Shown here: positions 1 through 12,345 of the stretch, piece by piece
Position numbering within the stretch: position 1 is the first letter of the stretch
Layout of the letters: each line of letters starts with the position of its first letter
Source of the DNA: Drosophila miranda
Taxonomy: Eukaryota; Arthropoda; Insecta; Diptera; Drosophilidae
DNA length: 64,000 nucleotides
Direction: 5' to 3'
NCBI RefSeq assembly: GCF_003369915.1
Contig: NC_046677.1
Coordinates: forward strand, 6,944,001-7,008,000
Position numbers and translations under genes: made by a program
Notes under the pieces: model-generated
The model's input: only the letters and a program-made list of their open reading frames with translations
Database searches by the model: none
Told to the model about the DNA's origin: nothing

Positions 1-1026
1 CAGAATTGTTCCCATTTTCCATTGACATTTCCCTTTCGGCTGCAATCCGGTCCGCATCAATGGAACGCCTCAAAGTAAATATCCAGCTGCAAGTCCACAA
101 ATCAAATGCAATCAATTCAAATTTCACACTTCAATATTCATTAGAAATGTATTTTGCATTTTACAATTGCAATGTAGATGAAACCGCCAGCCAGAGGCAA
201 TCGCCTGTCTGGCTCCCTGGCTGACTGTGGCTGGAGGACCATGCTCTCTTCCCTAGCCCGAGCCGAGACGGCAAGGACCCAGCGTCTCAGCATCTCAGTC
301 CGAGTATCGTTACTCAGTTGCACAAAACGAGCATAAAAAATGGAATGGAATTTTCAGCAAAATTAGCTGCCAATTGTTTTCAATGCACAGCGTCGACATT
401 CAGCTGATAAATTGAGAGCGAACAGAGAACGGAAATTGTGCCAAACCAAGCAAGAAATTTCAAATTTCCAACAGCTGTGCGCTGCAGTTCGGGGCTCCTG
501 CGCTTCTGGTTACCCCAGCGCAGTCCCAGTTGCTGCCACTTAAAGTGCGATACTTTAATGGAGCTGCCTAATTTATACATAATTTATAACAATTAAAGCG
601 GCATAACCTTGCGTCGTTTCATGCGGCGTATGCGCAATGAAAAACTACGGGCAGCCGCAAAATGTCAGACCAAAGGTGGACCCCACATACATATACATAG
701 TCGCATATATTTGTATGTACATATATGTATTTGTGTGTTGTAGTGCCGTGCACATAACTTAATTATGCAGAAGTGTAAATGTTGCTAACAAACACTCACA
801 CACCCAGACACCCGGACATACTCGCACTCGTAGAGGTACAGGGAGAGGGACCGAGTGGTTCCAGGACTGCCAAGTTTGTCCGTGTGGCAGACGATGCGCC
901 GCTTGAAGTCTTTCCATAAGCTCAAAGTTCATAATAGGATTTAGTTAGTATAGCTTGTTGGTGTAGTTTTTGTTGCCACTGCTGGTGCTCCTAGTGCTCC
1001 TGGTCCTGGTCCTGGTCCTGCTGAAT

Positions 1027-1044
1027 ATGATGATGATGATGATG
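1027..1044. repeat. ATG trinucleotide microsatellite
   Basis: Six perfect ATG units. They directly follow an imperfect CTGGTC hexamer run at about 998-1020. Confidence 0.9.
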
Positions 1045-4000
1045 CATGGCAGTTCTAGTCGGTTGCTCCTCCTCTGCCTTTTTCTTTTGTCATCTGATGA
1101 ACTGTGGGAAGCCCCAGCAAAATTTTCCACATAATTTCATTCAAAGTTATTCTTGCATATATTTGCAACAACAATTGGGATTCTTTTGTTAATCAAATTA
1201 GAAGGGAGTGTGGAGAGTCCAGGGCTCGCCTGACAATGGACCCTCAAAAGTTAATTGATTAAATTATTATTAATTAAGTTTGAAATAACTTAAATTGAAG
1301 CTGGTACAGTAATGCAATTTCATTGAGCATTAAGTTTAGGAAAAAGAAACAAAAAATAAAAGCTAGACTTTTGGACGAAGATTTGGATACCATTGCACAT
1401 AGATTTGCAGATCTACTGTAAAATCGATTAAGATCGTTTCATTCAGTCCTAGATTTTCAAAGGAATTTGTCCACTGTTCCGGCGTAATGTTAAATATGGT
1501 CACTCTGGTTTGCCTACGCTGTGTGCTGTGTGCTGTGTGCACTGTAGACCAGACCAGCTGAACCTGCTGTGTGGCATTTGCTAAGTCTCGCTGCCCCTCG
1601 CTGAAAATATAAATTATGCACACAAGGCAAAAATTGCAGGACGAGGAATACTTAGCAGAGGAGAAGGTGAAGCTCCTCCAACGGCTGAGCAAAATGGGGC
1701 ATGACTGTGTATGGTGCATCTTATAATTCTTGCACGAAAATAATAGCGGCCTAAATGTTTTGCATGTGATAATGGAAATTTATGAGTGACAGACACGGCA
1801 AGAGGCCTACAGCTATGCGAGTACAGTGTACCTTACCGGTGTTATCGCTGGTCATACATATTTAAAGGGCACTCTCTGTTGACCACAGAAACCACAGCTA
1901 TCAACTTTGTCTTGGCTATACCTCGTCGGCCTATTAGTCCAAGCCACACGCCGCATATCGTAGGCCCACTCTGTCTTCAGTTCCGCCTCCACTTGCTGCA
2001 TCTCCGCTGGCTGGCTCTTCAGCAGCAGCCACAGCATCATCATCGGTTCTGCTGATGCTGCTGATGCTACTGACTGCGTAATGTATTGATAAACATTAAA
2101 AGCCAATCAGCGTAATGGGTTGTGAAGTGGAGCTGGCATCCCATACCGCTCTCTCATTCAGCATACTTCATTTTCAACAGCTCATAAAATTGCAATTGGC
2201 TTTGAGCTGCCTCTTCGCTCCTCTTCTCTCTGGCACTTTCCTTTCCCTTCGGAAAATGTCGCAGTCACATATGTGCTTAATTAAGTGAATAAATTGATAT
2301 TTGGTGCGAGTTTATGACTGCAATGCAGTCATTGCAGTAGTACCCCGATTATATACTTATCCACACTTACTTACACATTAGCCCCTGCTTGGCAAAGTGC
2401 CTGACTTTGTGGGGCGTATACTTAATGTACTTGAAGGGATTACATATATTCTTTACTCTGGCTCCCCATATCCCTCTTATATAAAAGTGCAAAACGAAAG
2501 ATATAAGGTAATTTAACTTAGGTATTTAAATGTATAATTTTCTGAAATAGGATCCACCCTCTGCAAAATAGTTTAAGACTATCCTAAGATCCTATTTCAT
2601 CACATATGTATGTATAAGCCTTGTTAATTGTCAATACATAATTAAACACTAATACCATTCAGGCGTACCTTATGATGCATTTCATCGTTAAAATAGTTAT
2701 TTAATCACTCTCAAGCCAGCCCGCTCGAGGCCTGACCTACTTACATATATGCATTGAAATGTATTTATAATTTTCTGTCCATCATTATTCGAGTCTACCA
2801 AATGTTGTGATTATTTATAGCCCATCTAAATAGTCTGGCTGCGAACCTTGGCCAACATGCACCACAGCGAACCATCCACAACTAGGATAACCGGGAGAAC
2901 GACAACAACTGGCTGTTTAGCATACCACGTAGCCAGAGAGGAAATTTAATTAATTTACTCCGCCGCCTCGTCTTCCTGCACACATTTGTCTCAGGGCGTG
3001 GACAAGCCATAAACTGAAAAGTTACGAGTACTCGTATTTTCAGCAGCTGCAACTACTTCATTATGTGACTGATGATGTACAGCGGACTACTACTCAGGAA
3101 GTTATCAGACTTTTTCACCCGTTCCTCTCGTCTCGTGACGGGCTTTGTCTCGGCGCAAGAGTGGATGGACGGATGCAGGGCCAGCCACCAGCCGAGGAGG
3201 CATCCGCTTGTCTTTATGGCAGCCAAGTAGCTGCAAACTTTGCGACGTTAGAGGCAAAACTGCAGAAAGGCAACCAAGTGTCGGCCAGCGAGCGGGGTAC
3301 GACTAAAACAAAAATTGGCATATAAAAAGTTTTTTAATGAATGGAATTAGTGTTTGAGCTGCACCGACTTTGTTAAATCGTCCGAGCAGCGTCTCGGAAG
3401 TCCTCTCAAAATCCCTCTCCGGCATCAGTCTCGAGTCACTTTTGGCATGCCATCAGCATCGGCGGAAGCTGCTCCTCGGCCCACTTCTCCTCCTGTTTCT
3501 ATTCCTGTTCCTGTTACAGGGCTAACTAAATTAGCGCTTATTAGTGCCAGTTGGTCAAACTTTTCAGAGATTTTCCTTTTTGTTTTTCACTTTTCTACTC
3601 GTCATAATTTCCCCAGGGCACGACCACTGAGACCCATTCTCTAATTGTTTCAAATTGACTTTTATAGGACTGGATGTGCCGCAAAATGATTGCACTGCAG
3701 CACGGAATCCAAAGCGAGGATTGTGTGTGAGTTTTTGAAATACTTAAAAAATGTTTGGAGTTAACTTACAGATATCAAGAGAGAGAGTAAGGAATCAAAA
3801 ATTCAATTTGATGTATGTACTTCGGGTTGGATGGTATGTATGGTTAGATGGTAGATGGCAAGATAGATGTATAAAACTTGGAGGCAAATTAAGAATCAAA
3901 ATTTTAGTAGACAATGCCTTTAGTAGACTAGATCACGCAGAGTTCCTCACTTATGATACACTTGTGTTTTTGAAGAAAAAACAGGGAACAAAAAATCCTT

Positions 4001-4627
4001 TTTTCCATATATTGCTTTTCCTACATGCTTGTATTTGTGTATTTTAGACATGAAGCAACTACATAACTACTAACGAGTATGTACACTATATACATACATA
4101 TGTCGATATCCGTATATCCCCATGGCAATTTAAAGCCGCCTGTCAACTATAATTTACTTTGTTCTGCAGCTCAAAATTGTCATAGCTATCCTTGGCCAAA
4201 ATTTCAATGCGGCTTTACCTTATTGGAATACATGCACACATGGACACGACCTGCATTATAATCCAAGATCTCGGCGTAGCTCCCCTGAGGCAACGGCAAC
4301 AGCAACCACAACCAAATAAAGGAAAAAAAACTAAAAATAAATTCAACCAAAAAGCCGCAAAAGATATCAATGAACAATCGATGCTGCTGCAGACTAACCA
4401 CAGCCCCCTGTTCCCGCCAGCATACCTCTACCGATTGCGGCAAAAAGGCAACTATCTATCGATGGAGATACTGATACATGCACGTCCTACAGTCTTACAG
4501 TCTCACAGATAGAGATACAGATACAGTTTCATTCAACAGGGGGAGAGTGTGGTCGTCGCAGTGAATTTGTAAAATACGTGACAAACATTTTCAATTTGGT
4601 GGCTATCTTTGGCTCCCACTCCTTAGC

Positions 4628-4654
4628 ATCATCATCATCATCATCATCATCATC
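4628..4654. repeat. ATC trinucleotide microsatellite
   Basis: Nine perfect ATC units in non-coding DNA. Confidence 0.95.
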
Positions 4655-5699
4655 TTGGTCTCCACCCTCTACTCAACCCATCTGCAACTGCTTTCATCTG
4701 CTCTACTATTTACAATTCAATTGTTCTAATTTCGTTTCGTTTTGTTCGGTGCCACAAAAAATGAAGTTCAATTGAATTGACAGCCATGAAAGTTAAATGC
4801 TTTGCTACTATTTTGCAACTAGCCGGAGTCCCTTTTTGTGCTTATTGTTGTACGTAGTGCAGTATATTTTCCTTGTTCAAATTGATTTATTTATGTTCGC
4901 TGTCTGTTCGGTGTTTTTCCGCACTTTGGCCACTCGTATCTGGGAGAAAACTTTATTGTCTGGCTGACCACATTTTGTGGTCATGGCGGTTATAAATTTA
5001 TTGTAATTTTGTATGCCATTTTAACTGGCAACAAAAAGCATAAATTTATAAAGCGCCGATGTTCGTTGCGGCTTCTTGGCCCCCGCTACTCCCACTTAAC
5101 ACTGCCCTGGTGAGATTTTTATGATCTTTTGTGCTCTTTAAATCATACACTCGGTCAATAAATAAAAGATGAATCCCATTATCATTATGAACTTGAAATG
5201 CCAAGGAATTTATACGTTTTTGCAGATGTATGGATTAACCTGAATTAAATTACCACAATGCGAGTACGAATATTTGTGTTTAATGTCCGAGTAGGTCCAC
5301 TTTGCAGCTGTCACTGACACATTGGCCATTCAGCCGTTGAGTATGCGCCCCAAGAGCTATCAATTGAACATATCTATGGAGCATGGAGCATGGAAACTTT
5401 AAAACAAAGGCTCAATAAAAAGTTTCACAGAAGTACGAGTACGAGTAGGAGTCCGAGTACATACATTTCAGCAGCAGGAGCAACAACTGCAGTTAAATGG
5501 CTACGACATCTGCCATATGTTTCGCCGTATGGGCTTAAAAGCGTTTGGCGGCGTTAAAAAAAAAACCAACTACAAAAGCATTAAGTGTTTGTGTGTGGGG
5601 TGCAGTGGGAAATGCAAGGGGCCTGAGCCAGGCAATTGTGTGTGTTGTGTGCGCCAAGTGCATTATTGAGTTTACTCGCTTATTTCATTGTGGCACTGC

Positions 5700-5718
5700 A
5701 AAAAAAAAAAAAAAAAAA
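5700..5718. repeat. Poly(A) tract
   Basis: Nineteen consecutive A residues. No target-site duplication or element body is visible beside it, so a retroposon tail is not supported. Confidence 0.9.
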
Positions 5719-7374
5719 TGAAAAAAGTTTGCTTTTTGTGCGCGCTTGAACGTAATATGGGTCTTAAATGACTGCCACACCCAAGCGTACGTACATGCAC
5801 TCTCTACCACCTTTGCAGCCCCACCATGGACCACCTGCAAAAGCGCTTAATGTGCTTACAGAGCCAACTGCAGCTGGGTCCTCTCGTGGGGATGCGATGC
5901 TCGTGTCCTGTCCGTGCTCTGACTTGGTTCTTAACTGCTGAGGTGACTTAAGTAAAGCATAAGCTGTTAAGGTATTTATGGTCATCAGGAGGTGCCTCAA
6001 GAAATCGTCCAAAAAGGCGGTCAGAACTTTCTACGACCTTGCGCTCGTCTTCCAGATTTGCTGCACTCTTAACGTAAGGCTTTTACTTTGTTCCTTTCTC
6101 TTGAGCTTAGTTGTAAATGTAGGAGTCTAGGGAAAATCAAAGAGAGAGAATTTCTTTAATACATCATTCTATATAGAAAGTAGAAAGAAGTAGACTTCAA
6201 CTGACCAATCAATCTGACTTGTGCATTTATTATTGAAATAAAAAAAAAGAAATACTTTCTTTGCAAGACCACACACCTTTCAAACTCAATAGAGAGATAG
6301 TTATGAAACTTGAAACGCAGCTCTCAAGCAATCAAGAAATCCTCTCATCCATCTTTACGGCCCCTTTCAATAGTTAAGACCTGCACTGCTACCATAATTT
6401 GATTAGTTGGTCGACTTTTCAACTATTTTTATATATTTTTTTTCTGCTAACCACAGACGGTTTCCCTTTGCTGACTTCTCTTGGTAAATTTATATAAACG
6501 CCCACAAAATTGACCTGTGGCGTCCCCCGGCAATTATAACAAATTATCAACTCGCTCACACGAACGATCCCGGGCTCACAAACACACACACATACACTGA
6601 TAGCTAAGACAGCTTCCGTTTTGAGAACGCCCACACGGTCACACGCACACACCTAGACAGACATTAATTATTCATAACTTCAACTCGCCCAGACCCAAGA
6701 ACCCAGGAACCCAGTCCCCACCACCCAGTCCCCTCAACCCAGAAGCCCAGACTCCAAGTCGTAGGGTCGAGAACTGCCGTTCAGGCGTTGTCTTTGTCTT
6801 TGGGGAAATCTGCTGCTCTCAACCATGCCAGACCACACCACACCACACCAGACCAGACGAGACCCGGCCAGGCCCTGCTACCATACCGACTCCATACCAT
6901 TCCATTTGCCTGGCCTGTGGTCTGCCAGCAGTTTCAGTTTAATGTCTTCAAAATGTCAAGGCAAAACGGCCTGTGGCGGAAGGAGTCGTCTTTTTAGCTT
7001 AACCTTGCCATCAGACACCTCTGTGGGTCACCGAGAAGCATTTAAGCTGAATTTTTTCTTTAAAAAACTTTAACTGAAGTATCCTCAAGTCCAGCACTTC
7101 TGCTCCAATTAACAAGGACTGACTGGCATGTGTGTAATCCACTTAAAAGCTCGACCCTGATTAACTTATGCCCTCATAGTTGCAGTTATTTTAACTCTGT
7201 CGGTCCTCGCGGCGGATACTCAATTTGGCTTGGCCCGCAAACTGTGTGGCTGTGGATGCCATCCTGTACACTCGTTTACCGATATATCCATGGCTATGAA
7301 TAATTATAAAGATACAGATAAATCCGCAGATACGAATACTTATTAAGATAGAGATTCTACAGCTACTAGAACAA

Positions 7375-7640
7375 TTCGTGAGGTTGGGACAGGGTCATTA
7401 GATGGATTTTTTCCAGTCTCAGGAAGAAGTTCTCCCGCAGGTCTCCTAACCCTAGTTTTTAATCGATCCATTTGCGACTAAAGTTCTCATTGCCGTTTAC
7501 TCGTCTCTGATGATCTTTCTCTCTAATATTGTCCTTGAGGTCGTTAATCGTTGCATCCTTCCCCTGGCATAGGGCAGCGTACCGCAGTAACGGCTTCGCA
7601 ATCGGAAAGCATATATCACAGTGCTGGAAACGGAATGTCC
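7375..7640 (-). pseudogene. Fibrinogen-related gene fragment B, internally deleted
   Basis: On the minus strand this begins with the same splice-acceptor region and N-terminal coiled-coil start as copy A (8479-9729): the LLRYAALCQGKDATINDL segment is at about 7510-7600. It then jumps directly, near 7505, into the middle of the fibrinogen C-terminal domain (RVNGNENF, then LRENFFL and EKIHLMTLSQ). The rest of the coil and the start of the fibrinogen domain are missing, and a stop codon follows the WID segment. Upstream DNA at about 7720-7800 resembles the DNA upstream of copy A (about 9970-10110), so the duplication carried its 5' flank. It cannot encode a full fibrinogen-related protein. Confidence 0.75.
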
Positions 7641-8478
7641 AACTAATTATTCACTTGAAATGAAATCCTTATGTAGATTGTCAGATCAAGCTTATTTTTG
7701 ATAATAGAACGGACCTATAGTACATATTATGTATTGTCAATAAGTATGAACCTCTTATTATTTATGTTTTATTTGTTAATTTTTTATTGGACTTAAGATT
7801 TTTTGGAATTTTTAAAGACATGTTTTCCTTTATCTTTATATTCTATAGGAAAAATGATTATTTTTTAAAGTTTTTCCTCAAAGTCACTCTTATATATTGA
7901 ACTATCTAAAATAATCCCAGATAATTTTCCCAACTAACGCTATATTTTAAACTTTTATTAACCCGGAATTTGCTAATGTAAAGCCAGTAACGAACGTCAG
8001 ATGCTTCCGAAAATTTATAACAAAAAACAGGAAATTTTATTAAATGTAATACCTTGGAACGCTCAATACTTATACAGATAGCTCTACCCGGTTCACAGAA
8101 GTTAAAAATTTTGTACTGCAACCTCAAACCTCTTTTGGTAACATAACGTCAGGTCATATTTTTGCATATATCTTTTAAACCGTTGGCTCTTTTTAAAAAG
8201 AACACAAGCTTAGAATTTAATCTACGCATAAAAATAAAGATACAGAGCGAGATAAATCTATCTAGATAACGATACAGATACACTTTCAGATACATATCAG
8301 AATGAAGTTTAAGAAACAGATACATCTACAGCTAGGAATAGCTGAAATTTTAGTTCAATTTCTTCAAATTCCTAGTGCGTGATTCAGAAGGATTATTTCC
8401 CTTAAGATTTAGAACTTTATTGGTGTTTCAGATATTTTTAGTATGGTTTTGAACAGAGCTTGAATTCGAGTCAAGTTT

Positions 8479-9729
8479 CTATGTTTTTGGCCTTATCATC
8501 AATTGAGAAAATGTTAGTGAGATCCTGTAGACATCATAGTGCCAAGAATCCCATCGAATACAGTCAACGTATTCCCTTTGACCATTTTTATAATATTTTC
8601 CATTGAGATTATTGAAATAACAAGAAAACTGATATTATAAATACGTAATAATTACTAAAGTTACTTCGGCATAAAATATGTGTACCTTATTCCACAATGA
8701 CCAAACCACCAACCACCTCCATAATATTTTGGGCAAACCGTGCCATTATTATGGTCCCATGTAGAAAACTTCATGTTTAGATTATATTCAGTTAGTGAAT
8801 CTCCGGCTGCTCCTGAATATTTTTCCAATGATTTCAGCTTATAGCCCTCTTCTTCGCTTCCTATTTTAAAATCGTCGTAGCGAGCATATCTGGTTCCACC
8901 ATTAACATTTCCAAGTTGAACGTACAATTCGTGCGATTGCGACAGGGTCATTAGATGGATTTTTTCAAGTCCCAGGAAGAAGTTCTCCCGCAGGTTTCCG
9001 AACCCTAGTTTGTAATCGGATGGATGACAGTCAAGCCAGATCCGGAAACACTGGAATTACAGGGCACAAGGAATGGGCCTATTCCGGGCAACCCTATGGT
9101 AAGGATATCAGTGGCATCGGTGAATGGAAGACAACTGCTAGCCTCCGATATGTCTACCAGCTTTCCCTGTGTTCGTTTAAGGGAATTCACTTGATTCTCC
9201 AGTTCTCTGATTAATTTATCCTTTGATTGCATTAAAGTCTCTCTAGATTGAATCTGATTGAGATCTGGTCTTTCTTGTCATGGATTTCTGCCTCCCGATC
9301 TCCAATATCTTTCTCCATTTTCACAATTTCGTTTGCCTTCAGATGCAATATAGTCTCCTTGTCCTTCAGCTGAATTTCCATTGAATTGGTTAGCTCAATC
9401 TTGCTTTTCAATTGCGCGATGTACACATCTTTCTCTCTAATATTGTCCTTAAGGTCGTTAATCGTTGCATCCTTCCCCTGGCATAAGGCAGCGTACCGGA
9501 GTAGCGGCTTCACAATCGGATAGCATATGGCACCACACCGCTCATCGTCATCATCGCGATTCATCTCACAGTGCTGGAAACGGAATACCCAACTAATTAG
9601 TTTATTTCAATTATAATTTCTCAATGCACTGAATTCTCACAGCACTCTTCTTGACGCTATTTTCCGTCGATAGAGTAATGTCTGCATCTACTTGCAGGAA
9701 GAAAAGCACCAGAATCCAAAATATTTGCA
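8479..9729 (-). pseudogene. Fibrinogen-related protein gene, copy A (most complete, broken)
   Basis: This has the layout of a Drosophila secreted fibrinogen-related (FReD) protein. A signal peptide starts at 9729 (MQIFWILVLFF). A small intron runs from about 9640 to 9577, with donor GTGAGA, branch CTAAT and acceptor TTTCCAG. A heptad-rich coiled coil covers about 9570-9150, and a fibrinogen C-terminal domain covers about 9090-8660 (FLVPCNSSVSGSG, then GGGWWFGHCG). A last exon from about 8611 to a TAG at 8479-8481 contains the family LNGKYY and IRWDSW motifs. Three lesions are visible: a one-base frameshift near 9250; a roughly 40-nt deletion near 9022 relative to copy E, which removes the QRRVNGNENF stretch and shifts frame; and AA instead of AG at the expected acceptor of the last exon. 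A pseudogene is the simplest reading. Assembly error at all three sites is unlikely but possible. Confidence 0.8.
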
Positions 9730-10181
9730 TAACTTCGAATTTAATTAATATTCCCGTTGAGAGACTTAAATCTGACTGAATGCAAGATGAAAGACTCAAT
9801 TCTTCTTATAAATCAGCTTATAAGCTGATTATCAATTAATGACATACATCATGCTTGCATCTGACTTGCCTGTTATTTTCGAGATAACAAATCCTATTAA
9901 GAATTATAAAATAACATATGTATATGTATACATATAAAGGCATTTCGAATGTCATATTTATGTACATTTTCAGATCCTGTTGTTGATAATAAAACAGAAT
10001 AGAATTGATAATAGCCCCTACACTAGGTATTATGTATTGTCGATCTATATGCAAGTTCAGCGAACCTCTTTATATTTATTGTTTTATATATTCATTAGAC
10101 TTAACTTCGTGGCATTCTTGATCACTGTTTGTTTTGATATACTCGTAGCTGGACTGGTTTCGTAAAATATTTATATCGTAA

Positions 10182-10495
10182 AGCTCCAAAAAAACTTCTT
10201 CCTGGGACTGGAAGAAAACCCATCTAATGACTCTGGCCCAGCCTCACGAATTGTAGCTTCGACTTGGAAAAATTAATGGAGCAACCAGATATGCAGCAAA
10301 AAGGAAGCCTACTGAAATGGGCGAGAAAATATTCAAGAACAACCGGAGAGTAACTAACTGAAGATCAACTGAACATGAAGTTTTCAACGTTGATAAACGG
10401 GATATTTATTTTCGCTATACACAAACGAGGAGGATGGTGGTTTATTAATTGCAGAACAAGGCACTCCCTCCAAAAAATACGCACACTGGGCGAGC
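10182..10495 (+). pseudogene. Fibrinogen-related gene fragment C
   Basis: On the plus strand, 10192-10260 reads FFLGLEEN followed by a degenerate version of the domain, and 10365-10480 carries LNMKFST and then GGWWFINC, matching copy A. Several stop codons and frameshifts lie between. It lacks the signal peptide, the coil and the start of the fibrinogen domain, so it is a remnant of the middle of the domain only. Confidence 0.7.
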
Positions 10496-11069
10496 AGTCT
10501 GGCGTTTGTTACGACGCACAGTGGGGCCATCGGCCTTTTTAGCATACTAAAATGGATAGCCCCCAAGCGAAATAAGATATCTTCATGAAATACAAGTACA
10601 AGTACACGGTGCTTCGATTCCTAGAAGCTTTATAACATTGTTTCTAAATTGCACTTTGTTGCGGTGCATAAAATTCGAAATGTGAAAATGCCGTTTGCCC
10701 CTCCGACATTATTATTAGGAATTAATACAGTACGTTTAACTCTAATTCTAAATCATTAAGTCGCCATAGCAACGCGAATCTCGTATCTTTATGGAGTGCA
10801 TAAGTCAATGATGCAATTTTTATAATAAATACAAATTTTATGCAACGAACACAAAAAAAAGATTACTCACTGAGTTGATAGCTTGAGATCATACCACAGC
10901 AGTAGAAACGTTTCTTATCATGAATGTGCTATCAGGAATAAAATTTATGTATGTACACATGTACATTTTTAATTGTGATTAAGTGTGACAAGCAAAGAAA
11001 TAATTTATATTTATATGTGGCTATTGGATCCATTCCGGTCAGTTTGGTTTTGCATCGACTGTGCGAGAG

Positions 11070-11995
11070 TCAAGTGAAACATGAGAAGCTCTGGCTTTTG
11101 GCTTTTTCTGCAAGGAGAATCCTCCCTCTGCCTTGGATACCCAGAAATACATTTGTCGCAAAAAGTTAGCCTCTAGGATTATTGATCTGCGACAGCTGAC
11201 CACCAACTTGAAAGATAATAAAGGATTTACGGACAGTATAAACGGATTAGAAACATGCAAAAACATTCATGATGAATTTATCTCCAAGAAGAATTCAATT
11301 CAATTAAAGCATAGCCAAGACCAGCTGGCTATCAAAGAGGACTAAGTAAATCATCGAACCTCAGTGACAGAGCTCCTGAGTGGAAAATATGTAGCCAGCA
11401 GTTACCCTTCGTCAACTCCACTGATATCCATAGCATAAGGTTGCCCGGAACAGAGCCATTCCTTGTGCCCTGCAATTCCAGTGTTTCCGGATCTGGCTAG
11501 ACTGTCATCCAGAGACTAGTCAACGGCAATGAGAACTTCAATCGCAAAACTTTAATCGACTTCTAACTAGGGTGCGGAGACCTCCGGCAGATCTTCTTCC
11601 TTGGACTGGAAAAAATCCATCTAATGACCCAGTCCAAGCCTCACGTGCTGTACAACTCAAAGATGTTAATGGAAGGACCATCTATTCTCGATTCCATAAT
11701 TTCAAATTAGGAAACGAAGAGAAAGGCTACAAACCTGAAATCGGTGGGAAGTGCACAGGAAGTTTTCCACAGACCGGGATAATGACACTCATGAGACACG
11801 AAATTGCGCGAAATTTTATGGAGGTGGTTGTGGTTTTTTAGTTGCGGTACAAGGTAAACATCTTTTATGCAGAACTAACGCTTTTGGTTATTGAGCATTT
11901 ATCATAAATTAGCTTATTATTACAGTTCACTCAATGGAGAATTATGAAAGTGCATCATTTGACGGCATTCGATGGGATTCTTGATACTAGAATGT
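11070..11995 (+). pseudogene. Fibrinogen-related gene copy D (broken)
   Basis: Plus-strand remnant with a coiled-coil segment open at 11133-11345 and then the start of the fibrinogen domain at about 11447-11510 (PFLVPCNSSVSGSG). There a TAG stands where the paralogues have a tryptophan codon. The domain continues with NGNENFNRK, FFLGLEKIHLMTQS and a different frame at 11640-11840 (LKDVNGR, FKLGNEEKGYK). A donor AAG|GTAAAC at about 11855 and acceptor TTACAG at about 11935 match the intron position in copy A, followed by SSLNGE and then a frameshift into an IRWDS-like segment. Many lesions; not translatable as a whole. Confidence 0.75.
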
Positions 11996-12069
11996 CTACA
12001 CGATCTCGCTTACTTTTGCTTAAATAATGATTGGGCCGACCTTTGATTCGAATTTAAGATCTGTTTAAT

Positions 12070-12345
12070 CTTAATCTTCCGCAGGACTCCGAACCCTAGT
12101 CTTAGTCGGTCCACTGGCAATTAAAGTTCTCATTGCCGTTGACTCGTCTCTGGATGACAGTCCAACCAGATCCGGAAACACTGGAATTACAAGGCACAAG
12201 GAATGGGTCTGTTCCGTGCAATAAGGTTGCTGTGGATATAAGTAGAGTTGCTAACTTGGAGATAACTGAGTGCCTCCGAAATTTCAATCGGCTTTTGTTT
12301 AAGGAAATTCACTTGATCTCCTAGTTCTCTGATGTTCTCTCAAAT
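12070..12345 (-). pseudogene. Fibrinogen-related gene fragment E
   Basis: Minus-strand piece running from the end of the coiled coil (ENIRELGDQVNFLKQK, about 12340-12290) into the start of the fibrinogen domain (PFLVPCNSSVSGSGWTVIQR, then VNGNENF) and stopping near 12075. It keeps the tryptophan and the RRVNGNENF stretch lost in copies A and D, so it shows their ancestral state. A frameshift separates coil and domain, and no signal peptide or C-terminal half is present. Confidence 0.75.

Larger units (their letters stand above)
1..7379. other. Gene-free AT-rich DNA, left end
   Basis: No reading frame here looks like a protein. All open frames are short, lack recognisable motifs and overlap on both strands. 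What can be seen is simple sequence: CTGGTC-type repeats around 998-1020, six ATG units at 1027-1044, nine ATC units at 4628-4654 and a 19-nt A run at 5700-5718. Short ACGAGTACGAGT-like tracts recur near 5430-5460. The stretch could be intergenic or lie inside a large intron of a gene outside the window; the sequence does not decide. Confidence 0.6.
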
